From Microstegium vimineum (lineage: Eukaryota; Streptophyta; Magnoliopsida; Poales; Poaceae), in contig CM039137.1 in NCBI GenBank assembly GCA_022036555.1, forward strand, positions 6,202,319 to 6,266,318: 64,000 bases of DNA, written 5' to 3'. Made by a program: the position numbers and the translations under genes. The notes beneath the pieces are model-generated. The model was not told the DNA's origin, searched no databases, and worked only from the letters and a program-made list of their open reading frames with translations. Below are positions 33,120 through 45,800 of the stretch, one piece after another. The first letter of the stretch is position 1. Each line of letters starts with the position of its first letter.

Positions 33120-36100
33120 TGGCAAAAGCAGATCGGCGACGCCGCACGCGGACGCGGATTTCACCCGGTTCGGCTCGGCTCGTTGGCCGGGAGCGCCATC
33201 GGGCGTTCATGGGAATGGGAATGTCAGGGCCGAGCGGCCAACACGTCGCGGCGATGGCGACCACGTGGCCGCCCGCGCCGTCCTGCTGACAGGTAGGCTG
33301 TGTCGGCCCGTTCGGTCCGCTGTCTGGTCCAGGCGCCGTACTTGCAGTTGCAGTCTTGACGGTTGGCGTCGACGCACTCACCGAGTGAGACTGCTGTACG
33401 TGCTTCCTTTATTTTTTTTACTCTTGCCGTTCCAGGCGCCGGTAAACAGCCTCATGGTAACCAGTCCATTTGCATCCCAAAGTCTAACTGGATCCAGCCG
33501 TATGCCCGTATATAGTACGTAGTAGACTATACTATACTATGCAAAAGTAGACCTCACATGAAGCTAAACGCGCACTGTTCTTTCCGCTTTGGAGAGCTAG
33601 TTAGGCATGTACTTAAAAAATAGTCAACAACTTAGTCAAGTTTGCACAAACAACTGCCTAATTTGACGAGGACCGGGCGCGATTCATGCGGATCGGATCG
33701 GGAGTCGGGACTAGCAGTAGACACGTAGATTCGTGTCACCTGCACTGCCGCCTCGCATTATTCTGCGCGGAGGCGGACCCTACGAGTTGGTGGCTTGGAT
33801 CGGGCGTTGTGTGCTGCCGAGGGCTGCGCTTTCCCAACAGCTACGGAAACCGAAGGCAGGCAGCCCTGTGTGTGGCTTGCTCGCTAGTAGGATTGATTCG
33901 ATCCCCTTCTCTGTATAGGACGCGTCAGTCAGTCAGTGTGGCCCGTGCGTGCGATCCAGCTTGGATGATGGGGCCTTGCGTTTGGAGCTACGTGGATCTT
34001 GCAAGCGGTCGTGGTCGTGTGTTTGTGGTCCGTGAGCCATCCATGCAACCATGCATTCCCCTTGTGATTTTTTCCTCCTGGCAGCAGTCTAGATCGTGCC
34101 GAATACAACGTTTGTTTTCATGCACATAAGCTGCTGGCCGGTACTAGTACCTAACACGACCTGGCTTGTAGTATCTATTTTTTCTTCGTCCAAATTAATT
34201 TTCTTTGGTTATACGTATAACTGTACTGCCGTGTACTGCGTGCGTGGTACACGGATGGGATAGATAGATACTCACGTGTACTGTACGTCTGTACCCGTGG
34301 AATGGCCAGGAATTTATGAAGGAATGGAGGCGTCACAGGGAAGCAACAGCCACCCTGCTGGACCCTGTGGTGGTGGAGGCGGCGCCGGACTCCCTGGACG
34401 CGCTCATGGCGGAGATGGGCACCATGCTGCAGGCGTCCTACGATGACCGGATTGAAATGGAAGCCGTGGCGATTAAGATGATGGCCATGGTACGCGGTAT
34501 ATATATAAGAACCTTATCACTTCATGTTCCATTCCACCGTGAAATTCTCCATTGTTATGGCCTTTACCCATCTTCACTCAGCTTTGATAGCCTGGCATCA
34601 GCATGCTTGCATGTTATACTTATGCCTTAGATGAAGCAAGCTTTCAGCTTTCCACGGCGAAAGGCCTGCATTATATATGGTCTGCCTTTTTGCGCATTCT
34701 CAAGTCAGCTAGACTGATGACACTTATTTTAGGGTACATTACTTACCATGCATGATGATGATTATTACCGAATTAATTGTCAAATAAATATACAAACCGG
34801 CAATTGTTCAGACATGCCAGCCTGTGACCGTAGCACGCTCGGGTTAATTTGTCGTAGTCGTAGGATCAATGCCTCATTGCCTTCGGTCAGCTGCTTTCCA
34901 ATTTGCTTACTTTGTTATTTGTTTAACTCTTGGATGGAAACAATTATATTTTTCGCCAGCTGCTGAAGATGGACCGGAAGGTGAAGTCATCAAGGATCCG
35001 GGCTCTGTTGAACCGGCACCTGGCGTCTCTGGGCGTTCCCAAGAGCGTGCACTGCCTCACCCTGCGGCTCGCCGAGGAATTCGCGGTGAACTCCGCGGCG
35101 CGCTCCCCGGTGCCGCCGCCGGAGCACGCCCCGCGCCTGACCGACGCGTCGTGCCTCCACGTCGCGCTCGTGACCGACAACGTGCTCGCGGCCGCCGTCG
35201 CGGTGGCCTCCGCCGTGACGAGCGCCGCCGACCCTGCCAGGCTGGTGTTCCACGTGGTCACGGACAAGAAGAGCTACGTGCCCATGCACTCGTGGTTCGC
35301 GCTGCACCCGGTGTCGCCCGCCGTCGTCGAGGTCAAGGGACTCCACCAGTTTGACTGGCGCGACGCCGGCGTCGTCGCCTCCGTCATGAGGACGGTCGAG
35401 GAGGTCCAGAGGAGCTCGCTGGAGTATCACCAGTGTGATGGGTCAACGGAGACGGAGAGGGAGCACAGGCGACTCGAAGCATCCAAACCGAGCACGTTCT
35501 CGCTCCTCAACTATCTCAAGATCCACCTCCCGGAGGTGATTAAAATGGACGGATAGACGCATGGTCACCCTTTTGATGAATGAAGATTGCATCACTGTGT
35601 GCTAACCTTGGTCTCTGGCTTGTTCACTCGATCGAGCAGTTCTTCCCTGAGCTTGGTAGGGTGATGCTTCTGGACGACGACGTCGTGGTACGCAAGGACT
35701 TGGCCGGGCTGTGGGAGCAGGACCTTGACGGGAACATCATCGGCGCGGTCGGTGCTCACGAAGGCAGCGGCGTCTGCGTCGACAAGACCTTTGGCGAGCA
35801 CCTGAATTTCTCGGACCCCGACGTGTCCGCCGGCCTACATAGCGCGCAATGCGCGTGGTCGTGGGGCGTCAACATCGTCGACCTCGACGCGTGGCGACGA
35901 ACAAACGTTACCGAGGCATACCAATTCTGGCTACAAAAGGCAAGTTCCTGTTTCTTCTCCTGATTCCTGAAAATGCACGCAAGCAGTTCGTGGCAGGTGA
36001 TGGCCTCGCTGCCGACGGCTGACTCTGACATTTCGTTGCGTCATGTGCAGAACCGGGAGTCGGGATTCAGGCTGTGGCAGATGGCCTCGCTGCCGCCGGC

Positions 36101-36335
36101 CCTGATCGCGTTCGACGGCCGCGTTCAGGCGATCGAGCCGCTGTGGAACCTGCCGGGCCTCGGCTGGCGCGTGCCGCACCCCGACCTTGTGCGGTCCTCT
36201 GCCGTTCTGCACTTCAGTGGGCCACGGAAGCCATGGCTGGAGGTCGCATTCCCGGAGCTGCGGCAGCTGTGGCTCGAACACTTGAACGCATCAGACAGTT
36301 TCTTACAGGGGTGTGGTGTGGTCGAATGGCAGTAA
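32528..36335 (+). CDS. GT8 galacturonosyltransferase (GAUT family, GAUT12-14-like)
   Basis: Six exons: 32528-32729, 32896-32957, 34310-34489, 34960-35535, 35640-35939 and 36051-36335, in frame throughout, giving 534 residues. The family transfers galacturonic acid from UDP-GalA to pectin or xylan-linked acceptors in the Golgi lumen. The N-terminus is cytosolic and basic, then a single anchor near residues 37-57 (AAVTGLLAGLLLFRAALLAI), a CLDWRAGLGRWL stem and the GT8 domain from about residue 200. Visible motifs are LLDDDVVVRKDL (the DxD metal/UDP site), CAWSWGVNIVDLDAWRRTN and HFSGPRKPWLEVAFPEL. Length and the stretch FALHPVSPAVVEVKG with HQFDW point to the GAUT12-14 branch (inference). Intron 5 starts GC instead of GT (AAAAG|GCAAGT). 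Intron 2 holds a 42-G run. No frame break was seen. Confidence 0.9.
33077..33118 (+). repeat. 42-base G homopolymer in GAUT intron 2
   Basis: An uninterrupted run of 42 G follows a T run at 33042-33053 and a GCGCCGCGCCGCGCGT segment. It lies inside the 1.35-kb second intron, so it does not affect the coding frame. The true length may differ, since such runs are hard to sequence. Confidence 0.9.
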
Positions 36336-37123
36336 AGGGGGAGCAGCAGAGCATCGATCGAGTTGGGAGGACAAGTACAGTAACTTGCATTGGTTCAGGT
36401 CTTCAGGGTCACGGCCGGATTTACCTTTGGCAGAGCTGTGGTACGGTTCTCGGAGAGGGAAGTAGGTGTTGCCTGCAGTCTCTCCTGGGGGCCTTCAGGC
36501 TGTACACGACTACACACAATCGACATGTTCATAAGGAGTATTCATATTCTATTAAAAGTCAGTGTGACACTAAAACTGCTCGTGTTTTTCTTAGATAAGG
36601 GAATAGCTATAACATTCCCACCTATAACGTTAGCAAATAAATGAACGTAGCTATTTAGAATAGAATCATGTATTTAGACCACACTCCATTCAATTGTTGA
36701 CAACCAAAATTAGGGACTTGCTATATTTCAGATGCCTGAAATTAAGCTTTTGTTCAGGTAACAGATTTCAGCCATTACAATTGAAACTAACGTCCTAGTT
36801 GTCTGCTTGTTCTCGAAATGTACAGAACTTGACAAGGCGTCGCCTGAAGCAAACACAAATTTCAGGTGACTGTACTTAGGAATTCTAATCCGACTCAAGC
36901 CTTTCTCCTAATCCAACTTCACCTACCAAACTTGCTGTAGAATTCCAACATCATGGCCTCTCATAAACGACTTCCTTCTCGAGGAAAGACACAACACACA
37001 ACATAATATATCTCACACAAATTTGAAGCTCAACCACCTCGGAGGTTGGGCCTGCATAAACACGTTGTTTGACATTGTGTGAATATGAACATTTAAAGGC
37101 ACTCATAATGCAGACTCTATTGG
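36336..37123. other. GAUT 3' flank and intergenic DNA
   Basis: AATAAA at 36636-36641, about 300 bases after the stop, is a candidate polyadenylation signal. Nothing else was recognised up to the MITE at 37124. Confidence 0.4.
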
Positions 37124-37245
37124 TCTGTTCGTTTGGCAGGATTATGCACTGTTCCGGCAGGATTATTCACTGCTGGCTGATTTCTTGTGAGAGAAAAACA
37201 GTGTTCCGGCTGGATTTAAGCCGGCTGAAAAGCCAAGCGAACAGG
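37124..37245. mobile_element. Small MITE, five-copy family, copy D
   Basis: It has the best-preserved ends: CTGTTCGTTTGGC at left and GCCAAGCGAACAG at right, with TTCTTGTGAGAGAAAAACAG inside. The Tat-type retrotransposon begins five bases after it. Confidence 0.7.
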
Positions 37246-37250
37246 CTGTA

Positions 37251-38021
37251 TGTTGACACCGTTTTTCGTACAGGTCAATATTGAGGCAAGTGCGTCGATC
37301 GGCAAGAAGGTAAAACATTGCCTCTCATCGGCATCAAGATACCACTAGTGAAAGATGTGTTTGCCGATGATGAGGTATTACCGATGAAACGAAAATATTG
37401 TCGATCGGAAATGTTGCCGATGGATGTGAGATGATGCGGCTGACGTCAGCAAGGAGGTGCTGATGATAGTAGAAGGAAAGTGCGGATTGAAGGAATCTGC
37501 CGCCGATAGAAAGTTTAATCGTAAGAAAGGTGGATAAGGAAACTAGTAATTTTATGCTAGTATTATTGTTTTAGTTTAAGTCCGACTCTTGTACGAGTCG
37601 TTTTATTTCCTTAAAAATAGGAGTTCCGTTTAGGTATGAGTCGTGTCTGTTTGCAACTCCTGTTACCGGAGTATAAATATGTACCCAGGGGCGATGTATC
37701 AGGAGATATCCAATACAATCAAACAAATCTATTATTTTCGTCTTACTTTTCAGCATCTACTTTTTCGCATTAGTTATAGTTTATCTATGAGTTCTTACGA
37801 TTTCGACGGGCTGCATCTATAAGATCTCCGTCTACCTCGCGAGTTCCGTTTTTTGAGCAATCTGAGCCTTGACATCCGGGCTTCTCGCTATCGTCTCGTT
37901 CATCGTTGTTCTAGTTATCGTCCTTGTTGATTAACTGGTCAAATCAACTAGCACACCTTTGGATATCGAGTTCAGGTATAAACCCGAGGTGTTCGCAGAT
38001 CCGACGCTTTTTGTGTCAACA
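37251..38021 (+). repeat. 5' LTR of Tat-type element
   Basis: 771 bp. It differs from the 3' LTR by roughly 5 percent by eye, including a 3-bp indel near 37501. GGAGTATAAATATG near 37669-37682 is a candidate TATA region of the LTR promoter. Confidence 0.92.
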
Positions 38022-38071
38022 CCTTTTTGGCACACCCGGTGGGACCCTAGATATATCTCTTGATCAAGATC

Positions 38072-39505
38072 ATGGATGGTTCTACTGACGTTGATCCAAA
38101 GAACGTCATTGAAGTCTCCGAAGCAGATCTGAAGGATGATCAGAAGCAAGCTATGGAGCAGGCTATGGAGGAATACAAGCAGCTATATCTGAAGTCCTTC
38201 AGCCTAAACAGGAGTAGCAAAGCAGTCTAGAAGCAAGATCCGTCGTCGCCACGGCAGGTCACTTTCGACGCCAATCCTGGTAAATTTCAAGAGATGGTTA
38301 ATTATGCATTAAATCAAGCATTGATTAACCACTCTACTATGCTGTCCAACGCTGTACACAACGCTGTTATGCGATCCTTCAAAGAAGGGCAGACATCTCA
38401 TTATGTTGGTCCATCGTATCATCAATCTGGATCAGCATCTATTATAACTCCATCGGCAATCCCAGCGGGATCCTCCCAGCCTGCGAAGTTGTCTGCCAGT
38501 GAAGTCACTCTAAAATCAAGCCCTGTAAACGTTGTTCGGCTGAATACAGACCCAGTAGCATTGGAGGTGTCAGGACCTGTAATCCAGAGCCAACCGATTC
38601 CTACTAGCCGGTGGGGATATGATATGCCTCCAAATTCATCGACCGATGCCAAGTCGATCCAAGGTGACGATACGGCGGGAAAAGCCCCTGTGGAATCGGC
38701 AGTATCAATGCAGCCGATGAATCCAGTGATGCATTATGTTACGCCTTCTCCAAACGGGCAGTCGTCGATAAGAAGTCTTCAGATGGTGGTACCTAAGATG
38801 CCTTGCGGGCGACCATCGGCAAGCGCTCTGCCGATGCAACAAAATAGGGCAGATGTAGGATATCCTTTGATGATAAATGCTCAGACAAGAGTATCAATAC
38901 AACAAGGAGGTCAATCTATTGATTGTCCTAGAATGCAAGGGCAACAGGCTCCAAATGGATATCAATTATCGATAAATCACATACCGATGACTTATGATCC
39001 TGGATGGACTCGTCAGACATCAATGCAACAGCAGTTGGTGCAACCTAGATATCAGGCGGCAGGAGCACAGCAATACCATTACCCAGCGGATGTTCAAAAT
39101 GAGATGTCGATAGTGTCTCAAAATACTCCAGTTGGTGTCCAAGGATATACATCGACAGATCAGCCGATGTATAATGTTCAACAACATGGTGTTGCGTTTA
39201 TGCCAATCGGATCGATTTACTTATCACAGAGGCAAGAAGGGATGTATCTACCAGTCCAGCCGATAAACATACAGGCAACGCCTCGGCAGGGTCAAAATGT
39301 ATACTGGGCCGATGAGATCGCCGAAGTGACGAAAGGGCAGTTCGGTAGTAAGTCTGAGGTCGATACATATTCTTATCGAACACCGTACCCTCAAGCATAT
39401 GATTTGATTTCTCTTCCAAATCGATACGAGGTGTCGAATTTCACAAAGTTTTCTGGTTTCCAAATTACACCGATCCAAGCAGTCGGTTCTGAAGAGGTGT
39501 TTTAA
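38072..39505 (+). pseudogene. Gag remnant of Tat-type element
   Basis: An ATG at 38072 opens an acidic N-terminal segment, a TAG interrupts at about 38228, and the same frame then stays open from 38294 to 39505. The open part has the Tat gag features NQALINHSTMLSNAVHNAVM and, near its end, YPQAYDLISLPNRYEVSNFT, which is where the capsid domain should begin. It stops almost at once after that point, and the protease is missing before the RT region. A deletion of the capsid-zinc-finger-protease segment is the simplest reading. Confidence 0.75.
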
Positions 39506-42500
39506 TGGATCAGTTCGCTGATGATGGAAAGCTTGGGCAGGGGTTCACATCGGCCGATGAGTAACTAGAAATAGACATCGACGACGGTAGCAAGCCTAGG
39601 CCAACTTTTATTAGTGCTAGGTTGGATTCCCAATGTAAACAACAACTGAGTGATTTGTTAAAATAATATAAAGATTGTTTTGCTTGGGATTATACAGAGA
39701 TGCCTGGTTTGGACCGATCAATAGTTGAACATTGGTTACCTATTAAGTCGGGTTTTCAACCACATCGGCAACCAGCGCGCCGGTGTAACCCCACTGTACT
39801 ACCCGATATTAAAGCTGAGATTACCAAGTTAATCGAAGCTGGATTTATTCGGCAATGCCGATATGCTGAATGAATTTCTAATGTAGTTCCTGTATATAAG
39901 AAGAACGGAAAACTTCGTGTTTGTATTGATTTCAGGAATCTCAATAAAGTTACGCTAATGGGCGGCTATCCAATGCCCGTTGCCGATCTACTAGTTGATG
40001 CTTCTGCTGGACACAAAATTATCAGTTTTATGGATGGTAATGCTGGATATAATCAAATATTTATGGCTGAAGAAGACATATCCAAAACTGCTTTTAGGTG
40101 TCCAGGTCACGTCGGTTTATTTGAATGAATCGTAATGACTTTTGGGTTGAAGAACGCCAGAGCCACTTATCAAAGAGCAATGAACTTTATTTTTCATAAG
40201 TACATCGGTACGTTGGTCGAAATCTATATCGACGACGTGGTGGTTAAGTCCGGAAACTTTGAAAAGCATCTTGCTGATCTGCGGAAGATTATGGAGTGCA
40301 CAAGGGAGCATGGGCTAAAGATGAATCCAAATAAGTGCGTGTTTGGCGTATCGGCGGGTCAATTCTTAGGGTTTATGGTGCATCAAAGGGGTATAGAGAT
40401 CGTCAGAAAATCTGTTGATGCAATTAACAAAGTGCCTGCTCCTACGAACAAGACTGAGTTGCAATCTTTGATCGGTAAGATTAATTTTATTAGAAGATTT
40501 ATATCCAATCTGTCTGGGAAGATTGAGTCTTTTAGCCCACTGCTGAAGCTAAAAGCCGGTCAGGAATTTGTGTGGGGAGAAAAGCAGCAATCGGCTTTGG
40601 AGGAAATTAAGAGGTATCTGGTGAATCCTCCGGTTTTGATTCCATCTCAACATGGGAAACCCTTCAGATTGTATTTGTCTGCCGATGACGGTGTTATCGG
40701 GTCAGCTTTGATTCAAGAATTTGAAGAGAAAGAACGTGTGATTTATTATTTGAGCAGAAGGCTGGTGGATGCTGAAACCAGGTATTCGGCCGTTGAGAAA
40801 TTGTGTTTATGTCTATACTTCCCTTGTACTAAGTTAAGACATTATTTGCTATCGGCCGAGTGTACTGTCATATGCAAAGACGATGTGGTCAAGTATATGC
40901 TGTTGATGCCAATATTGAATGGGAGGATCGACAAATGGATTTTGGCGCTATTAGAATTTGATCTGAGGTATGAATCGACTAAGGCATTTAAAGGGTAGGT
41001 GATGGCCGATTTTGTTACTCAGCATCGCGGTACGCTAAATTCAGTAGAGATTGCTCCTTGGACTTTGTTCTTTGATGGTTCCACATGTAAGGAATGAGCA
41101 ATCATCGGTGTTATCTTAGTTTCACCCCGAGGAAAAAAATATGAAATCTCATTGTCGATTGTTGCTGCTTCGACGAATAATCAGACTGAGTACCAGACGT
41201 TACTGAAGGGATTGGAGTTACTCAGGGATATGCGTGTGGATGCCGTTGAAGTCTTCGGTGACTCTTTGTTGGTGGTCAATCAGTTGATTGGAGCATATGA
41301 GTGTCGAAGTGATATTTTAATTGAATATCATGGGAAGTGTTTGTAGTTATTGAAGGAATTTAAAGAGTATCGTCTTGAGCATATTCCTAGGTTGCATAAT
41401 GAAGAGGCCAATCGGTTGGCGCAGCACGCTTCGGGGTATCAGCCGATTCAAGAAGTAATGACATCGGTAATGGTTGCTGATGACTGGAGAAAAGAGATTG
41501 CCGATTACTTAAGAGATCCGTCTAGGAAAGCGAAGAGACGGTTGAGGTTTCAGGCTACTAAGTATGTGCTCCTTGATGATGAATTGTATTATCGTACACT
41601 TGATGGGGTTTTGCTCAGATGCCTCGATAAAGAGGAACCAAAGAGGTTGATGGGTGAAATTCATGAAGGGGTGTGTGGAGCACATCAATCGGCATTCAAA
41701 ATGAAGTGGATGATCAGGCGAAATGGATATTATTGGTCGATGATTCTTGAAGATTGTTTTGAGTATTTCAAAGGGTGTCAATATTGTCAGAAATTTGGTA
41801 ATGTTCAGAGAGCACCTGCGTCGGCAATGAATCCTATAATCAAGTTTTGGTCGTTTAGAGGATGGACCATTGATCTCATTGGCCAGATTTACCCACCATC
41901 GAGTAAAGGACATAAATTCATACTTGTTGCTACCGATTATTTCACCAAGTGGGTTGAAGCTATTCTGTTGAAAAAAGGTGACATCGGCAAACATGATAGA
42001 TTTTGTGAAAGAACATATTGTTTACCGATTTGGTATCCCTCAAACTATTACTACCGATCAAGGAACTATGTTCACGTCGGGAGAATTTGATGAATTTGCT
42101 ATCAGTATGGGGTTTAAGGTTTTAAACTCGTCTCCTTATTATGCTTAAGCTAATGGTCAGGCTGAAGCAACCAATAAAGGGGTAATCAAGCTTATCAAGC
42201 GCAAGATTGAAGAAAACCCTAGGAGATGGCATATGGTACTGAACGAAGCTTTGTGGGCATATCGGATGACATGTCATGGTGCTACTAAGGTTTCGACATA
42301 TCAGTTAGTCTTACGAACATGATGTTGTCCTACCTTGGGAAATTAAAACTGGTTCCATACGGTTATTTTCTCAAGATCAATTAACAGCCGATGAGTATGA
42401 TATCCTTATGAAGGATGAATTAGAAGATTTAGCTGGTCATCGGCTAAAAGCTCTAATCAGTATCGAAGAGAACAAGAGACGGGTTGCCAGATGGTATAAC

Positions 42501-42742
42501 AAGAAGGTAAAATGAATGAGTTTGCCGATGGCGATCTGGTGTGAAAATTGATTTTACCGATTGGGACTAAGAGTTCAAAGTTTGGGAAGTGGTCTCCTAA
42601 TTGGGAAGATCCTTTTCGGATAAAGCAGTCTACTCCTGGTAATGCCTATATTTTGGAAACCCTCGAAGGAGTTGCATTTTCCAGAGCAATAAATGGCAAG
42701 TATCTGAAGAAGTATTATCCTAGTATCTGGATGGATGCATAA
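39506..42742 (+). pseudogene. Pol remnant of Tat-type element (RT, RH, aRH, INT)
   Basis: The RT starts near 39580 (GSKPRPTFISARLD), has VYKKNGKLRVCIDFRNLNK and the catalytic YIDDVVV near 40225. RNase H follows (LYLSADDGVIGSALIQEFEE near 40670). A second, archaeal-type RNase H has FFDGSTCKE (41070) and NNQTEYQTLLKGLELL (41177). The integrase has a HHCC-type region (GVCGAHQSAFKMK...CQYCQKF) and a core (FILVATDYFTKWVEA near 41920). A frame change near 41985 and many stops break it. At least three stops (39871, 40128, 41095) replace a conserved Trp as TGA, and two more (40996 and about 42147) replace a Gln, all explicable by C-to-T or G-to-A change. Confidence 0.88.
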
Positions 42743-42859
42743 AAGCAATACGTATATGCCAATGACAAAGTTATCATATAGGGGACATCGGTAGAAAGAC
42801 GTTAAAAGTTATATTACAGACGGATCGACTTATCAAGCTCGAGAGTAACAAGTTACAAC

Positions 42860-45800
42860 AAGGTTTGAATACATAAAATCGCACGAAGGTGAACTTGGTC
42901 GGCTTCTTCTATTTCCCTGGTATCGTCGTCGGCAGTGCCATCAGCTGTCTTGGCCTTTCTCCTCAGCAGAAGAGCTTCGCGAGCGTTGGCATCCCTTTCC
43001 TGCTGCAAAGCTTTGGCTATGATAAGGAGCTAGTTCTTCTTCTGGATGGCCGATTCTAAGGCTGTATCCACTCTCTTCAGCTCGACCAACAGCTCTTCTT
43101 TTTGTGCCGACAGACGGTTGATCTCTTGATCAAGTTCGGTGCCAGAGGCTTCTAGGTGACCGAGGTCCTTGTGTTTTTTGTCTGCCATCTGTTTGAACTT
43201 GGATATTTCTTCTTCGAGTTTTGTTTGAGTAACTCTGTTGGCAATACGATCTAAAGCCTTTTTGTATTGGAGTTGCCGACTCTCAAGGAAAGCTGCCTGG
43301 AAGAGTGGTTCTTCGATATCGGCTGGTAGTTGATCTTAGGTTTCCTTGAAAGCTGCCCTTACTGCACTAGAATCTTGGACCACTTGGGATGTACTTTGTT
43401 GCAGTAGGAGCAGCAGGGCTTCAAGTTTGGATTTCAGTTCTGCCGATACGACAGTTGAAGTTTGGGTAGAATCTGCCTCTTCATCGGCATCTTCTAGAAC
43501 GTTGACAACGAAAGAGAACAGGTTGTTGGATCTTGGGCCTGGATAGATAGAGAATCAAAATATGTCAGGAAGAAGCTTGTGTCTCACAGATTTGTAATAG
43601 AAGTAATCGGTTTACCTGCTTTAAAGCAATTTCTCTCCTTTGGCTTGACTGAGTAGCCGATGCAACCGTATCTTGAGGATCGGCAATGGTTGCCGATGAG
43701 CTTGCCTCAGTAGAAAGGACGGTTGGTCCTGGAGCTGGTGCTGGTGTTGGCGTCGCTTCCGGTGACTCCTGAGGGGGAGTTGCTGCCCTTTGGTCAGGGG
43801 TTTCATCTGATGCTGATGTTGGTACCGATGCGATACCGTTTTTGTTGTCATAGGCATCTCTGGCGGTGATGACGTCGTCGCTTGGTCAGGAATCTCGGCT
43901 TGTGGTTGCTCGGCGGTAGCTGCTGATACTGGTTCTGATACCGGTGCATCGATGGAAGTTTGAGAAGGTGCAACTGGAGCTAATAGCTTCTTGCGCTTCG
44001 ATTTAGGAGCAGCACTTGAATGACCTTGGCGCTTGGATCCTTGTGCTTTGAGGGCATTGGCAGGTCGAACAACTCGTACATTTGGGATGGTGGATGATGA
44101 GCTTGTTGGCTACAGAAAAGGATAATTAGTGTAAATTGAAAGCAGAGTAAAATTACCGATGAAAATTTTCAATCGGTATAAGCAAATAAAGTGTTACCAT
44201 GAAAGCGTGAGCCAAGGTAGTGGCAGCATCATCGGTTGGCGGTGTGAAGAATCATGGCCCTAGTTGGTTTCGGTGATTAACGACAATTAGAGATTATTAT
44301 GGCTAACGTGTGTTTTGCAGAGGCTATGCGTAGCTTAGCCATAGTGATCAAGGAGAATGGGCTATAATGGTCATCACTTAGCCCCCAAGATGGATATCGT
44401 TTCGGTTTTTAAGGAGACATGATGAAGACCCTACAATGATAGGCTAAGTGCCATAAGGAGATGAAGGGCACTTAGAATTAGATAGGGCTTCTCTTTTTAC
44501 CTTTGACCGTACTATTAAGAGGGGTTGAGATTAGTAGCTTGACTTAGGAAAGCTTCATGTTTAGGTGTGGTGGACACTTGACTTCCTTAGCTCTAAGCAA
44601 GCCTATGGTGACCGTAAGATAGCCTAGAACAACTTCCATATTCATCGCGACGAAAAACGGAGTTGTCAAAATCGTTTTCTGGGCGTCGGACGCTCCTGGC
44701 AGGGGCGGCGGACGCTGTCCGTCGCGTCGGACAAAGGCGCCGGACGCTGGGTGGTTGAGTCCACAGCGTCCGTCGGCCTTCCAGAGAGGTTGTTTTCTGG
44801 CTAAGTTTTTCAGGGTCCGTCGGACGCCGTCCGTCGGCCAGGCGTCGGACGCTAGGAAGAGCCTCCGTCGACCTTCCAGAGAGGGTGTTTTTCAACCCTA
44901 GCCAGAGCTCAGCGTCGGACGCTGTGGCTGAGCGTCCGTCGCCCAGTGACGTAGCGTCCGTCGCTGGGAACAGTGTGTCAGAACTAGCCATTAGACAGAG
45001 GCGTCGGACCGTCCGTCGCCTAGGCGCCGGAGCGTCCATCGCGTCAACTATGAACAGAAACTAGCCGTTGGGCATGCGACGGACCGTCCGTCGCCTAGTC
45101 GACGGAGCGTCCGTCGCCAACTTAAAACGTCAGCCCGAGGCAGTTTTCAGAGGGTCTATTTATAGCCCCTCCCTCTTCTCTCCCACGCGGCCTTTGCTCA
45201 TTTGAGTTGCTGAGTTTGTTGAGAAGGTTGGGAAGACAGCAAGAGCCCTAGAGAGAGAGAGTGATTCGCGAATCCATTCATCCTCTCTCTAGTTCATCCA
45301 AGAGTTCAAGTGTGCATCCTCTAGTTGTGAAGCTTGAGTGAGTCAAGCGAAGATTGAGGCTTGTTACTCTTGGTGATCGACATCACCTAGACGGTCCGGT
45401 GGTGTTCGGAGGAAGGTGATCGCTGGAAGATTGTCGGCGGCCCTTCTCCATCGACGTTGTGATCGGTTGTGGGCGATTCACCGAGCCGGAGTGGCAAAGA
45501 ATCAGCCCGTAGAGAGCACTCATCCCTTGCGCGGGACTAAGGGGGAGCTATACCTTGCGAGGTGTTCCAACGAGGACTAGGGGGGAGTGTCGACTCCTCG
45601 ATACCTCGGCAAAACATCGCCGTGTCAAGCATCTCTTTCCCTAGCTCTTTATTACCGCATTACTTTCCGCACTTGTCTTTCAATTCATACTAGAATTGTG
45701 TAGGAAGTTTTCGCTTTCCATTGACTTGCTAAGGCTTTCTAGCTAGGACACACAAGCGGTAGGCACTAGGGGGTTAATTGGCTCTTTATAGGTTTAATTC

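Noticed and set aside
32962..33522. Open frames with poly-Gly or poly-Pro around the G run
   Set aside because: Produced by the homopolymer inside the GAUT intron, with no other support.
34869..35354. Arg/Ala/Pro-rich open frame on the plus strand
   Set aside because: Out-of-frame reading of GAUT exon 4.
44680..45120. A CRISPR-like or satellite array of GTCGGACGCT units
   Set aside because: Units are irregular in length and spacing and lie inside a solo LTR of a plant genome.
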